From positions 1 to 64,000 of the forward strand of contig JAXJXV010000011.1 of the NCBI GenBank assembly GCA_036307305.1: a stretch of 64,000 nt of DNA. Reading direction: 5' to 3'. This document shows, piece by piece, positions 42,861 through 50,100 of the stretch; the stretch's first letter is position 1; each line of letters starts with the position of its first letter. Both the position numbers and the translations under genes were made by a program. The notes under the pieces were generated by a model. It saw only the letters and a program-made list of their open reading frames with translations. It was not told the origin of the DNA and searched no databases. Origin of the DNA: SIG607 sp036307305 (GTDB lineage: Bacteria; Bacillota; Clostridia; Oscillospirales; Acutalibacteraceae).

Positions 42861-43739
42861 ATGTTGCAGTATATATGGATTCCCCTTACTCTACTCTGCG
42901 GACTGTTTAAGGGTTCAAGAGAGTTACTTAAAAAGAAAGCGTTGGATTTTAATACCGGACTTGAAATTCTGCTTTTATATTCTATATCAACGTTTATTCT
43001 TGTATTACCTAACACAGCAAAGGCGTTTATATTAGATGAGTGGTGGATTTATTTAGCCATCGCAGGTAAAACCCTTTGTGTTTTTATAGCCTGGATTTGC
43101 GGTTTTGCCGCACTCAAAAGAATGCCTGTGAGTATTTACGGAATTTTAGATTTATCCACCGTTATATTTTCCACTGCATTCGCCGTACTTTTTGTCGGAG
43201 AGGTATTATCTTTTACAGTTATCATAGGTATAGTGCTTGTTTGTGTCGGGCTATTTTTACTTAAATTTCAGCCTAAACAAAAGGATATAAATAGCACACA
43301 GCAAAATCAAATGCCGCAATTCAGGTATATATTATTAGCTTTTGGATACACAGCCTTCAATTCAGCCTCTGCAACAATAGATAAATTACTACTTCGCAAC
43401 GATACTGTTTCAAGCACACAGCTTCAGTATTGGTTTATGGTTATGCTATGCGCCTTTTACTGTTTATACTTCATTTTAAGAAGAATTAAGGTAAACTGGA
43501 AGACTGCGCTTAAAAATTACAGAATTTACATAATGGCAATTCTTCTCATACTTGCCGATAAGGCCAATTTCATTGCCAACAGTATGGACAGCTCGGTAAC
43601 CGTTATGACGCTTATAAAACAAAGCAGTTGTATAGTTGTTATCGTGGGCGGCAGAATTTTCTTTAAGGAAAAAAATCTGCTTTATAAATTACTTTGTGCA
43701 GTGATAATAATCGTGGGTATAGTTATTTCTACTTTATAA
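42861..43739 (+). CDS. EamA-type (DMT) transporter
   Basis: A 292-aa membrane protein with ten hydrophobic segments in two repeated halves, typical of the EamA drug/metabolite superfamily. The first half ends VGEVLSFTVIIGIVLVCVGLFLLKFQ and the second VGGRIFFKEKNLLYKLLCAVIIIVGIVIS, the characteristic repeat end. The substrate is unknown. It starts two bases after engB and may be co-transcribed with lon and engB, an uncommon third member of that pair. Confidence 0.82.
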   Translation: MLQYIWIPLTLLCGLFKGSRELLKKKALDFNTGLEILLLYSISTFILVLPNTAKAFILDEWWIYLAIAGKTLCVFIAWICGFAALKRMPVSIYGILDLSTVIFSTAFAVLFVGEVLSFTVIIGIVLVCVGLFLLKFQPKQKDINSTQQNQMPQFRYILLAFGYTAFNSASATIDKLLLRNDTVSSTQLQYWFMVMLCAFYCLYFILRRIKVNWKTALKNYRIYIMAILLILADKANFIANSMDSSVTVMTLIKQSSCIVVIVGGRIFFKEKNLLYKLLCAVIIIVGIVISTL

Positions 43740-43811
43740 TTTTTCCTTGACAACCGATATATTTACCCGTAAAATTAAAATATACAAATTCTCATAGAGA
43801 GGTGCATTATT

Positions 43812-44783
43812 ATGAAACTTGGTGTATTAACAAATCTTCTCGGTGACCAGCCCTTTGAAGAAGCGCTTGCCTATTTCAAATCTATCGGTCTTGAAATGAT
43901 CGAGGTAGGCTCGGGCGGATATCCGGGAACTCAACACGCTGACCCTGACGTTCTTTTAAATGACGAAAAAGCTTTCGAAGAATTTAAGGCTACCGTTTCT
44001 AAATACGGTCTTGAAATCAGCGCTTTAAGCTGTCACGCTAACCCTGTTCATCCCAACCAAAAGATAGCTGAAGAATTCGATGCATGTATTAAGAAAACCA
44101 TTCTTCTCGCCGAAAAATTAGGAATTAAACAGATTAACACCTTCTCCGGTTGCCCGGGTGATTGTGAAACAAGCGAGAATCCAAACTGGGTAACTTGCGC
44201 TTGGCCGCCTGAATATGCAAAGGTAGTTGAGTGGCAATGGAACGAAAAGCTTATTCCCTACTGGAAAGAAACCGTAAAATTCGCAAGAGAGCACGGAGTA
44301 AACAAAATTGCATTTGAGATGCATCCTGGTTTCTGTGTGTATAACCCCGAAACTCTCCTTCGTTTACGCGAAGCAGTTGGTCCCGAAATCGGCGCTAACC
44401 TCGACCCAAGCCATCTTATTTGGCAAGGTATGAACCCCGTTGCTGTTATTAAAGCTTTGGGTAAAGAAAACGCTATTTTCCATTTCCATGCAAAAGATAC
44501 TAAGATTGACCCATATAACACTGCTGTAAACGGTTGTAACGACTATAAGTCGTATACAGATTTTGCAGGTCGTTCTTGGTCATTCAGAGCTGTTGGCTAC
44601 GGTAACGGCGAATCATACTGGAAGGACATTATCAGCGCCCTTTCTATCGTTGGCTACGACTATGCAATCAGTATTGAGCATGAGGACGGTCTTATGGCTC
44701 CCAAGGAAGGTCTTGAAAAGGCTGTTGGCGTACTGCAGAAATGTCTTATTAAAGAAAGCAACTGCAATATGTGGTGGGCTTAA
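43812..44783 (+). CDS. Sugar phosphate isomerase/epimerase (xylose isomerase-like TIM barrel)
   Basis: A 323-aa AP-endonuclease-2/IolE-type barrel. It begins KLGVLTNLLGDQPFEEALAYFKSIGLEMIEVG. Metal-binding residues are visible in FEMHPGFCVYN (Glu), IGANLDPSHLIWQGMNP (Asp and His), HFHAKDTKID (His) and SIEHEDGLM (Glu), the set used by ketose 3-epimerases and inosose dehydratase relatives. The substrate cannot be named. GAGAGGTG precedes the ATG and a terminator follows, so it is transcribed alone. Confidence 0.85.
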   Translation: MKLGVLTNLLGDQPFEEALAYFKSIGLEMIEVGSGGYPGTQHADPDVLLNDEKAFEEFKATVSKYGLEISALSCHANPVHPNQKIAEEFDACIKKTILLAEKLGIKQINTFSGCPGDCETSENPNWVTCAWPPEYAKVVEWQWNEKLIPYWKETVKFAREHGVNKIAFEMHPGFCVYNPETLLRLREAVGPEIGANLDPSHLIWQGMNPVAVIKALGKENAIFHFHAKDTKIDPYNTAVNGCNDYKSYTDFAGRSWSFRAVGYGNGESYWKDIISALSIVGYDYAISIEHEDGLMAPKEGLEKAVGVLQKCLIKESNCNMWWA

Positions 44784-44801
44784 TAATTATCAAATTGTAT
44801 A

Positions 44802-44828
44802 AAAAAACACGGCTCTGCCGTGTTTTTT
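44802..44828. terminator. Bidirectional terminator
   Basis: Stem AAAAAACACGGC/GCCGTGTTTTTT with a TCT loop, between the epimerase and the convergent MazF gene. Confidence 0.85.
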
Positions 44829-44847
44829 TATTATTAAGAGCTACCTA

Positions 44848-45216
44848 TTATGTAGCTGAAATATCATTAATTCCGTTAAGTCCAAAGCTCACCGACAATG
44901 CCATATCAATTTCACCCATTGACCTATTATCAAGGGTTCCCATTTTTTCTTTTAGTCTCTTTTTATCAATAGTTCTCACCTGTTCAAGCAATACTATTGA
45001 ATCCTTAGCAAGTCCAGACGACACAGCATTAACTTTTATATGCGTCGGTAGCGAAGCTTTATCATGCTGACTCGTTATAGCCGCAGCAATAACCGTTGGA
45101 CTGTATCTGTTACCAACATCATTCTGAACAATAAGTACAGGTCTGACTCCGCCTTGTTCAGAACCCACTACAGGACTTAAATCGGCATAGTAAATGTCAC
45201 CACGTTTTATACTCAT
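44848..45216 (-). CDS. MazF/PemK-family endoribonuclease
   Basis: A 122-aa toxin-fold RNase with the family blocks IKRGDIYYADLSPVVGSEQGGVRPVLIVQND, PTVIAAAITSQHDKASLPTH and SIVLLEQVRTIDKKRL, the last containing the conserved Glu-Gln-x-Arg segment. Homologues such as Bacillus EndoA cut single-stranded RNA at short motifs. No antitoxin gene fits upstream: only 139 bases separate it from the next gene and they contain its terminator. It is therefore either a solitary toxin, regulated in trans, or a domesticated RNase. ATG 45216 gives the normal N-terminus MSIKRGD. Confidence 0.9.
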   Translation of the reverse strand: MSIKRGDIYYADLSPVVGSEQGGVRPVLIVQNDVGNRYSPTVIAAAITSQHDKASLPTHIKVNAVSSGLAKDSIVLLEQVRTIDKKRLKEKMGTLDNRSMGEIDMALSVSFGLNGINDISAT

Positions 45217-45320
45217 TAATCTTTCACACTCCAAAATTATTTACACAGTTATTTTTACCAATTTATCAAAAATTAATTCATTGATACATTATATGTAAAA
45301 AATTTTATTGTGCTAAACAA

Positions 45321-45351
45321 AAAAGAAAACCTGACATGCAGATTTTCTTTT
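45321..45351 (-). terminator. Terminator downstream of the amino-acid ABC operon
   Basis: A 12-bp stem with one mismatch (AAAGAAAACCTG against CAGATTTTCTTT), T-rich on the minus strand, beginning five bases after the ATPase stop. Confidence 0.65.
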
Positions 45352-45355
45352 ATAA

Positions 45356-46099
45356 TTATAATACTTTCGATAGGAAATCTCTGAGACGCTCAGATTTAGG
45401 ATTGTTGAAAAATTCCTCAGGAGAAGCGTCCTCCATAATAATTCCTTCATCAATAAACACAACTCGGTCAGCAACCTCTCTCGCAAATCCCATTTCGTGA
45501 GTTACTACCACCATAGTCATACCGCTGTTTGCAAGTTCCTGCATTACTTCAAGAACCTCGCCAACCATTTCAGGGTCAAGAGCGCTCGTAGGCTCGTCAA
45601 AAAGCATTACGTCAGGATTCATAGCAAGAGCTCTGACAATCGCTACACGTTGCTTCTGTCCACCCGAAAGCTGTGATGGATAAGCGTGTGCTTTATCTTC
45701 AAGCCCAACTCTGCGCAAAAGCTCTAACGCTGTGTTTTCAGCTTCCTCTTTACTCTTTTTTAATAGTTTCATAGGCGCAAGAGTCATATTTTTAAGTATA
45801 GTCATATGGGGGAACAGATTAAACTGCTGAAAAACCATACCCATTTTTTGTCTGTGTAAATTAATATTGGCTTTAGGGTCGGTAATATTTTCACCCTCGA
45901 GATAAATATTGCCTTCTGTCGGTTCTTCAAGTCGGTTAAGACAACGTAAAAAAGTCGACTTTCCCGAACCCGAAGGTCCAATAACAACAACCACATCGCC
46001 TTTATTAAACTCAACGTCTATACCCTTTAATACGTGGATATCTCCAAAGGATTTTTTAAGTCCTTTAACCATTATTATCTTTTCTTTATCAGTGGTCAC
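45356..46099 (-). CDS. Polar amino-acid ABC transporter, ATP-binding protein
   Basis: A 247-aa GlnQ/HisP-type ATPase. Walker A VIGPSGSGKSTFLRCLNRLE, the Q-loop MVFQQFNLFPHMT, signature LSGGQKQRVAIVRALAM, Walker B VMLFDEPTSALDPE and the H-loop VVTHEMGFAREV are all present. It energises the permease encoded upstream. The start is GTG 46099, ten bases after GGAGG; the gene overlaps the permease end by 11 bases. The last of three genes with the binding protein and permease. Confidence 0.95.
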   Translation of the reverse strand: MTTDKEKIIMVKGLKKSFGDIHVLKGIDVEFNKGDVVVVIGPSGSGKSTFLRCLNRLEEPTEGNIYLEGENITDPKANINLHRQKMGMVFQQFNLFPHMTILKNMTLAPMKLLKKSKEEAENTALELLRRVGLEDKAHAYPSQLSGGQKQRVAIVRALAMNPDVMLFDEPTSALDPEMVGEVLEVMQELANSGMTMVVVTHEMGFAREVADRVVFIDEGIIMEDASPEEFFNNPKSERLRDFLSKVL

Positions 46100-46865
46100 T
46101 CTTACGCAGCCTCCTTTCAAGAATACCCAAAAGCTTTGTCATAACAACAACTATAACGAGATAAATGAGAGCGAGGCTTATATAAGGTACGAAAGCCTGA
46201 TACGTTTTATTTGCTATGTTCTGAGCCTGTTTGGTTACATCCCTAAGAGCAATTACCGACACAAGAGATGTATCCTTTAACAACGTAATCATCTCATTAC
46301 CAAGGGCGGGAAGAATATTTTTGAAGGCCTGTGGAATTACAATATACCACATTGTCTGAGCGTAGCTTAGACCTAAGGAACGACCTGCTTCACTTTGTCC
46401 TGCGCTGATTGACATAAGACCGGAACGTGCAATCTCCGCAACGTAAGCGCCGGAGTTAATGCCCAAGGTCACTATACCGCAAATAATAGTACCAAGTTCA
46501 GTTTTAGGGGTCATAATTACAAAACCCATTATAAGTAGCTGAACCATCATCGGTGTACCACGAATAACAGTTAGGTATACGTTGCAAAACCAATTAACAA
46601 CACTTAACAAAAAGAAAGGTTTTTTAGTTGACGAATCGTGGGCGGTACGGATAATTGCAATCATAAGACCAATAACCACACCAAGTACAAGCGAACCGAT
46701 AGTAATTAAAAAAGTGATTTTCAAACCATCGGTAAAAAATTTCCACCTGTTTTGATAGATAAAGGTCTGGTATAGTTGAAAAATAAAATTTTGACACCAT
46801 TCGGGCAGCGACAAAAGCCAGTTTGGTGCAGAAGCCAGCCAGTCATTAAAATTTAAAATAGTCAC
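46089..46865 (-). CDS. Polar amino-acid ABC transporter, permease
   Basis: A 258-aa HisM/GlnP-type permease with about five membrane helices. Helix 1 is KITFLITIGSLVLGVVIGLMIAI; the conserved cytoplasmic loop contacting the ATPase is GQSEAGRSLGLSYAQTMWYIVIPQAFKNILPALGNE. The start is GTG 46865 following AAAGGTGAG; an upstream TTG in the same frame lacks a ribosome binding site. Preferred substrates (glutamine, cystine, histidine) cannot be told apart. Confidence 0.93.
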   Translation of the reverse strand: MTILNFNDWLASAPNWLLSLPEWCQNFIFQLYQTFIYQNRWKFFTDGLKITFLITIGSLVLGVVIGLMIAIIRTAHDSSTKKPFFLLSVVNWFCNVYLTVIRGTPMMVQLLIMGFVIMTPKTELGTIICGIVTLGINSGAYVAEIARSGLMSISAGQSEAGRSLGLSYAQTMWYIVIPQAFKNILPALGNEMITLLKDTSLVSVIALRDVTKQAQNIANKTYQAFVPYISLALIYLVIVVVMTKLLGILERRLRKSDH

Positions 46866-46936
46866 AAGGCTCACCTTTCGTACATAATCAAGCAGGGTCG
46901 GCAACGCCGCCCCTGCTTAAAATACAACAAATTTAA

Positions 46937-47680
46937 TTATTCAGCGGGAATATATTTCTTGATAATCTCATCAAGCTTACCTTCATCCTTGAGTTCTTTG
47001 AGAGCTTTGTTGAAATTGTCAAGCAATTCAGTATTTTCCTTAGCAATAGCAGCCGCATAATCCTCAACAGCATACTCAGTGTCAAGAATCTTAAGTCCTG
47101 CATTAGCCTTTACGTAATTCTTAGCAGGTTCGTTATCAATAACAACACAATCAACCTGACCGTTCATAAGAGCAGCAACTGCAAGAGCGCCGTTATCATA
47201 CTGCTTAACGTTTTCCTGACCGTAGTCGTCGGTGCAGTAAATGTCGCCGGTTGTACCTGACTGAACGCCGATAATTTTGCCGTCAAGGTCGTCTACGGTA
47301 GCAATGGCAGAGCCATCTTTAACAATAACAACCTGAACGCCTGTAGCGTATGTATCAGAGAAATTAACCGAAAGAAGACGTTCTTCATCTACAGTCATAC
47401 CGGCAAGAGCGAAATCAATATTGCCTGACTGAACAGCAGTAATAAGAGAATCAAACTTCATATCCTGAATCTCAAGCTCATAACCCATTTTTTCAGCAAT
47501 AGCCTGTGCTATTTCTGCATCGATACCAACGATTTTACCGTTATCATCCACATATTCGTATGGTGGGAATTCTGCATTGGTACCCATAACAAGAGTTTTC
47601 TTTTTACCGCAACCTGCAAAGCAAGTAACAACCATCGCAAGTGCAAGAACAAGTGCTAAAATTCTAACAAAATTTTTCAT
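46937..47680 (-). CDS. Polar amino-acid ABC transporter, substrate-binding lipoprotein
   Basis: A 247-aa lipoprotein of solute-binding family 3. The signal peptide ends in the lipobox TCFAGC near residue 24. The mature domain begins LVMGTNAEFPPYEYVDDNGKIVGIDAEIAQAIAEKMG, followed by ALAGMTVDEERLLSVNFSDTY, the amino-acid-carboxylate binding loop containing Arg. It captures an amino acid outside the membrane for the permease/ATPase pair that follows. First gene of the operon. Confidence 0.95.
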   Translation of the reverse strand: MKNFVRILALVLALAMVVTCFAGCGKKKTLVMGTNAEFPPYEYVDDNGKIVGIDAEIAQAIAEKMGYELEIQDMKFDSLITAVQSGNIDFALAGMTVDEERLLSVNFSDTYATGVQVVIVKDGSAIATVDDLDGKIIGVQSGTTGDIYCTDDYGQENVKQYDNGALAVAALMNGQVDCVVIDNEPAKNYVKANAGLKILDTEYAVEDYAAAIAKENTELLDNFNKALKELKDEGKLDEIIKKYIPAE

Positions 47681-47876
47681 ATTATTTTACCTCCTAAAAT
47701 AATGTACCTTTAATATATCATCAAATGGATAAAAATTCAAGTCAATTTTATCAATAAACACCTTTTTTATAGTTTTTATCCTTATATCACAATAAAAATC
47801 ATATCAGATTGTTTATTTTTCTGCATATTATGCAATAATGTATGTGAATATGCATTAAACTTTTCTCATAACCTCC

Positions 47877-47905
47877 TTGACTGATAATTAAAGATATGTT
47901 ATAAT
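47877..47905 (+). promoter_or_regulatory. Sigma-A promoter of smpB (and ssrA)
   Basis: TTGACT (47877-47882), 17-bp spacer, TATAAT (47900-47905), 34 bases before the smpB ATG. No second clear promoter precedes tmRNA, which begins only five bases after the smpB stop. Confidence 0.75.
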
Positions 47906-47939
47906 ATCACACCGAGTTGCGTTACGAAAGGAGAATAAT

Positions 47940-48401
47940 ATGTCGGAAAATACTAAAACTATTACAACCAATAAAAAAGCTTTTCATGAATATTTTGTTC
48001 TTGAAAGCTTTGAAGCCGGCATTTCTCTTAGCGGAACAGAAATCAAATCAATCCGCGGCGGTAACGTCAACTTAAAGGATGCTTGGTGCAGTATTGATGA
48101 CGGCGAACTTATAATTAAGCAAATGCACGTCAGCCATTATGAGTTTGGAAATATCTTCAATAAAGACCCAATCAGACCAAGAAAATTACTTGTTCATAAA
48201 CGTGAAATTATGAGAATGCTCGGACTGATAAAACAGCAGGGTCTTACTTTGATTCCCCTATCACTTTATTTTAAAGGCTCACTTGTAAAAGTACAGGTAG
48301 GTCTGTGTAAGGGTAAAAAACTCTATGATAAAAGAGCTGTCGCCGCCAAAAAGGATGCCGCAAGAAATATTGACCGCGCACTTAAAGAGCAAAATCATTA
48401 A
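47940..48401 (+). CDS. smpB: SsrA-binding protein SmpB
   Basis: A 153-aa RNA-binding protein that delivers tmRNA to stalled ribosomes. Motifs include NKKAFHEYFVLESFEAGISLSGTEIKSIR, GNVNLKDAW, RPRKLLVHKREI and the basic C-terminal tail (GKKLYDKRAVAAKKDAARN), which occupies the empty mRNA channel. GAAAGGAGA precedes the ATG. tmRNA lies directly downstream. Confidence 0.98.
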   Translation: MSENTKTITTNKKAFHEYFVLESFEAGISLSGTEIKSIRGGNVNLKDAWCSIDDGELIIKQMHVSHYEFGNIFNKDPIRPRKLLVHKREIMRMLGLIKQQGLTLIPLSLYFKGSLVKVQVGLCKGKKLYDKRAVAAKKDAARNIDRALKEQNH

Positions 48402-48405
48402 ATAT

Positions 48406-48751
48406 GGGGGCGTAAAGGTTTCGACAGGGACCGTGAAGCATTGGAAGCGAGCGGTGGTTGTGGGACCACCTTAAAACTCACAAAATTAAAATTAAACGAC
48501 AACAATAAAGTTGCTCTTGCTGCCTAATTAGGCAGCCGTCTGACCTTAGAGTGCCGCGGCTAAGGAAAGGCGTCATTTAGCGGCGTACGTGAACAGAGGG
48601 TCGCTCACCCCTCTGTCATGACTTTGAGCTACCGATACTGTAAGGGTGACATTTCCCGTATAGTTAAGGGAACTTAAATAAATGTCTGCGCTCGGAGATG
48701 CCTGTGCGGAACGATTTTTGGACAGGGGTTCGACTCCCCTCGCCTCCACCA
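48406..48751 (+). ncRNA. ssrA: Transfer-messenger RNA (tmRNA)
   Basis: A 346-nt RNA with the tRNA-like acceptor GGGGGCG paired to CGCCTCC, T-arm GGTTCGACTCC and encoded CCA. The mRNA-like part encodes a proteolysis tag ending NDNNKVALAA before TAA at 48525-48527. The codon ahead of the first Asn is TTA, preceded by AAA, rather than the usual GCA, so the tag probably begins with Lys or Leu instead of Ala. Rescues stalled ribosomes together with SmpB and marks the product for Clp or Lon proteolysis. Confidence 0.97.
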
Positions 48752-48754
48752 AAG

Positions 48755-48794
48755 AATAACCGTCATTCTGATACAACGGAATGACGGTTATTTT
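48755..48794 (+). terminator. Terminator of smpB-ssrA
   Basis: A 14-bp perfect stem (AATAACCGTCATTC/GAATGACGGTTATT) with a ten-base loop, three bases after the tmRNA CCA end, followed by a T-rich stretch. Confidence 0.8.
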
Positions 48795-48865
48795 ATGCTC
48801 TAAATAAGCTTTTTGAGAACTTTTTTATGTTAAAATTCTTTACTTTTTCGTTTGTATCCATTTCA

Positions 48866-48951
48866 AATCGTTGAGAGATAGTAAATCGTTAAATCATTGG
48901 CCTAATCGTTAATTTATAAGGAAAATCGTTGAATTATAGCCGATAATCGTT
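48866..48951 (+). repeat. Five AATCGTT direct repeats at about 20-bp intervals
   Basis: AATCGTT occurs at 48866, 48884, 48904, 48924 and 48945, each followed by AA, GA or A-rich sequence; a variant AATCATT lies at 48892. Spacings are 18, 20, 20 and 21 bp, about two helical turns, so all copies face one side of the helix. The last repeat ends seven bases before the -35 of the promoter at 48958-48986. This is the geometry of a cooperative operator or an iteron cluster. No adjacent regulator gene is recognisable. Confidence 0.75.
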
Positions 48952-48957
48952 AAAATA

Positions 48958-48986
48958 TTGAAATTCAACTATGGTCGTGGTATAAT
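48958..48986 (+). promoter_or_regulatory. Consensus promoter next to the AATCGTT repeats
   Basis: TTGAAA (48958-48963), 17-bp spacer ending in TGG, TATAAT (48981-48986). The -35 is within the near-palindrome TTGAAATTCAA. Drives the unrecognised gene at 49017. Confidence 0.8.
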
Positions 48987-49016
48987 AAAATCACGTCATA
49001 AACGGAGGTGTTCGTT

Positions 49017-49643
49017 ATGAACTGTGTCATTTATTCATGTGAAAATTATGGTGAAATAAAAAAACTGTCGGTAAATGAATACCAAGACCCGTTTGTATCC
49101 TCTCAATTCTGCATTGTCAAAAAATATGAAACTCTTTATAGAGATGCGCTTCCTCGGTTTGAAAAACATGGAAACACACCATACGCTTTACCTGCAAAAG
49201 AAAAAACAATGCGCATCTATAAAGGCATTGATCGAGAACCGCTTGAATATACTCCCGATGATTTCCACGAATACTCGCCAGAAAGCGCCCTTCAGTTTTT
49301 TGGTTCAATTTCCAAGCAAGATGCTGAATTGCTTTTTATTAGAGTTGCAGGGTGTGAAGATAAAATTCCAGATGGATTAACTTTACTGGGATACGATGCC
49401 GCATGGGTATTTGGTCACGGCATATGTGACGGCTTTTCCGCAATTTGTGACTGCATGTTTTTGTGCCGCTGGCATGGATGTGATAATGAAGGCACCGAGT
49501 TTTTGTCAGATTTCCAAGAATTAAATTATAATGGCCTTTTTAATAGTGCAGAGGAAACCGATAAATACTTAATACACTATCTTAGCCAAGATTGGGTAGA
49601 GCAAGGGGAGTATTGCATTTACGAGATTTATGGTCAACTCTAA
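49017..49643 (+). CDS. Unrecognised 208-aa protein downstream of tmRNA
   Basis: I do not recognise this protein. It is soluble, with no signal peptide or membrane helix, acidic and aromatic-rich. It contains seven cysteines (for example CVIYSC at the start and CDGFSAICDCMFLCRWHGCD in the C-terminal half) and a histidine beside the cysteine run, which could bind metal. Central blocks are TMRIYKGIDREPLEYTPDDFHEY and KQDAELLFIRVAGCEDKIPDGLTLLGYDAAWVFG. ACGGAGG lies eight bases before ATG 49017. It has a consensus promoter fronted by direct repeats and is followed by strong hairpins, so it is expressed alone and under control. Its position after ssrA suggests an accessory, possibly inserted gene. 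Confidence 0.7.
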   Translation: MNCVIYSCENYGEIKKLSVNEYQDPFVSSQFCIVKKYETLYRDALPRFEKHGNTPYALPAKEKTMRIYKGIDREPLEYTPDDFHEYSPESALQFFGSISKQDAELLFIRVAGCEDKIPDGLTLLGYDAAWVFGHGICDGFSAICDCMFLCRWHGCDNEGTEFLSDFQELNYNGLFNSAEETDKYLIHYLSQDWVEQGEYCIYEIYGQL

Positions 49644-49661
49644 TTGCTGTCAACTATTCTG

Positions 49662-49711
49662 TGCACCCCCTAATCTAAAATGCACCCCCTAACCTCAAAA
49701 GGGGGTGCATT
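49662..49711. repeat. Direct and inverted TGCACCCCCTAA copies
   Basis: TGCACCCCCTAA occurs at 49662-49673 and 49681-49692; the second copy forms a 12-bp perfect stem with AGGGGGTGCATT at 49700-49711. It lies just after the stop of the unrecognised gene and just before a strong terminator. Confidence 0.75.
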
Positions 49712-49736
49712 TGTATCAAAATTAGGGTTAGTCTTC

Positions 49737-49780
49737 AAAAAAGAAGTAACTTTTGTCTACCAAAAGTTACTTCTTTTTTT
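49737..49780 (+). terminator. Strong terminator with a 19-bp stem
   Basis: AAAAAAGAAGTAACTTTTG pairs perfectly with its complement at 49761-49779 across a TCTAC loop, followed by a T-run. Symmetric enough to act in both directions. Confidence 0.85.
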
Positions 49781-49782
49781 AT

Positions 49783-49943
49783 CCAAGCCGCAGGCTTGGC
49801 ATATCATCACCGCGCGAAGCGTGGTGCATATCATCAGCCCTTCGGGCTGTATCTCATCACGCGTCAGCGTGCATCCTCCTGCGGCTTGATGAGATGCAAC
49901 ACTGCGTGTTGATGATATGCAATTCCTACGATATTGATGATAT
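49783..49943. repeat. Array of small palindromes joined by CATATCATCA/TGATGATATG units
   Basis: At least five short hairpins follow one another: CCAAGCC-GCA-GGCTTGG (49783-49799), CACCGCGC-GAA-GCGTGGTG (49808-49826), AGCCC-TTC-GGGCT (49836-49848), CACGC-GTCA-GCGTG (49858-49871) and CAACAC-TGC-GTGTTG (49897-49911). In the left half they are separated by CATATCATCA (49800, 49827; variant near 49850) and in the right half by its complement TGATGATATG or TGATGAGATG (49888, 49911, 49936), so the whole can also fold as one large cruciform; CCTGCGGCTT at 49878 complements the first hairpin. No open reading frame is supported. It looks like a composite palindromic repeat element. Confidence 0.75.
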
Positions 49944-50100
49944 ACAAGGTAAAGGCCAAAAAATATACAAAAACACAGTCTTTTTTAAAGCTATGTTTTT
50001 GTACTTTGTAAAATTTATATTTTTTTGTAATTTTCTCTTTATTTATACTGAAGTTTTTGTTATAATGGTTTAGTAATATGTTTTGAAAGGAACTTAAGTA

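Noticed and set aside
48573..48776. Open frame of 67 codons antisense to tmRNA, with an ARGVEPLS segment
   Set aside because: A well-known artefact: it is the reverse complement of the tmRNA 3' end and tRNA-like domain.
49783..49943. CRISPR array
   Set aside because: Repeats are short palindromes of different sequence with ten-base spacers in two orientations, not identical repeats with unique 30-base spacers, and no cas gene is present.
48751..50100. Duplicated ssrA 3' end (att site) or integrase supporting a recent island
   Set aside because: No second copy of the tmRNA end and no integrase were found in this interval, so recent site-specific integration is not supported by the sequence.
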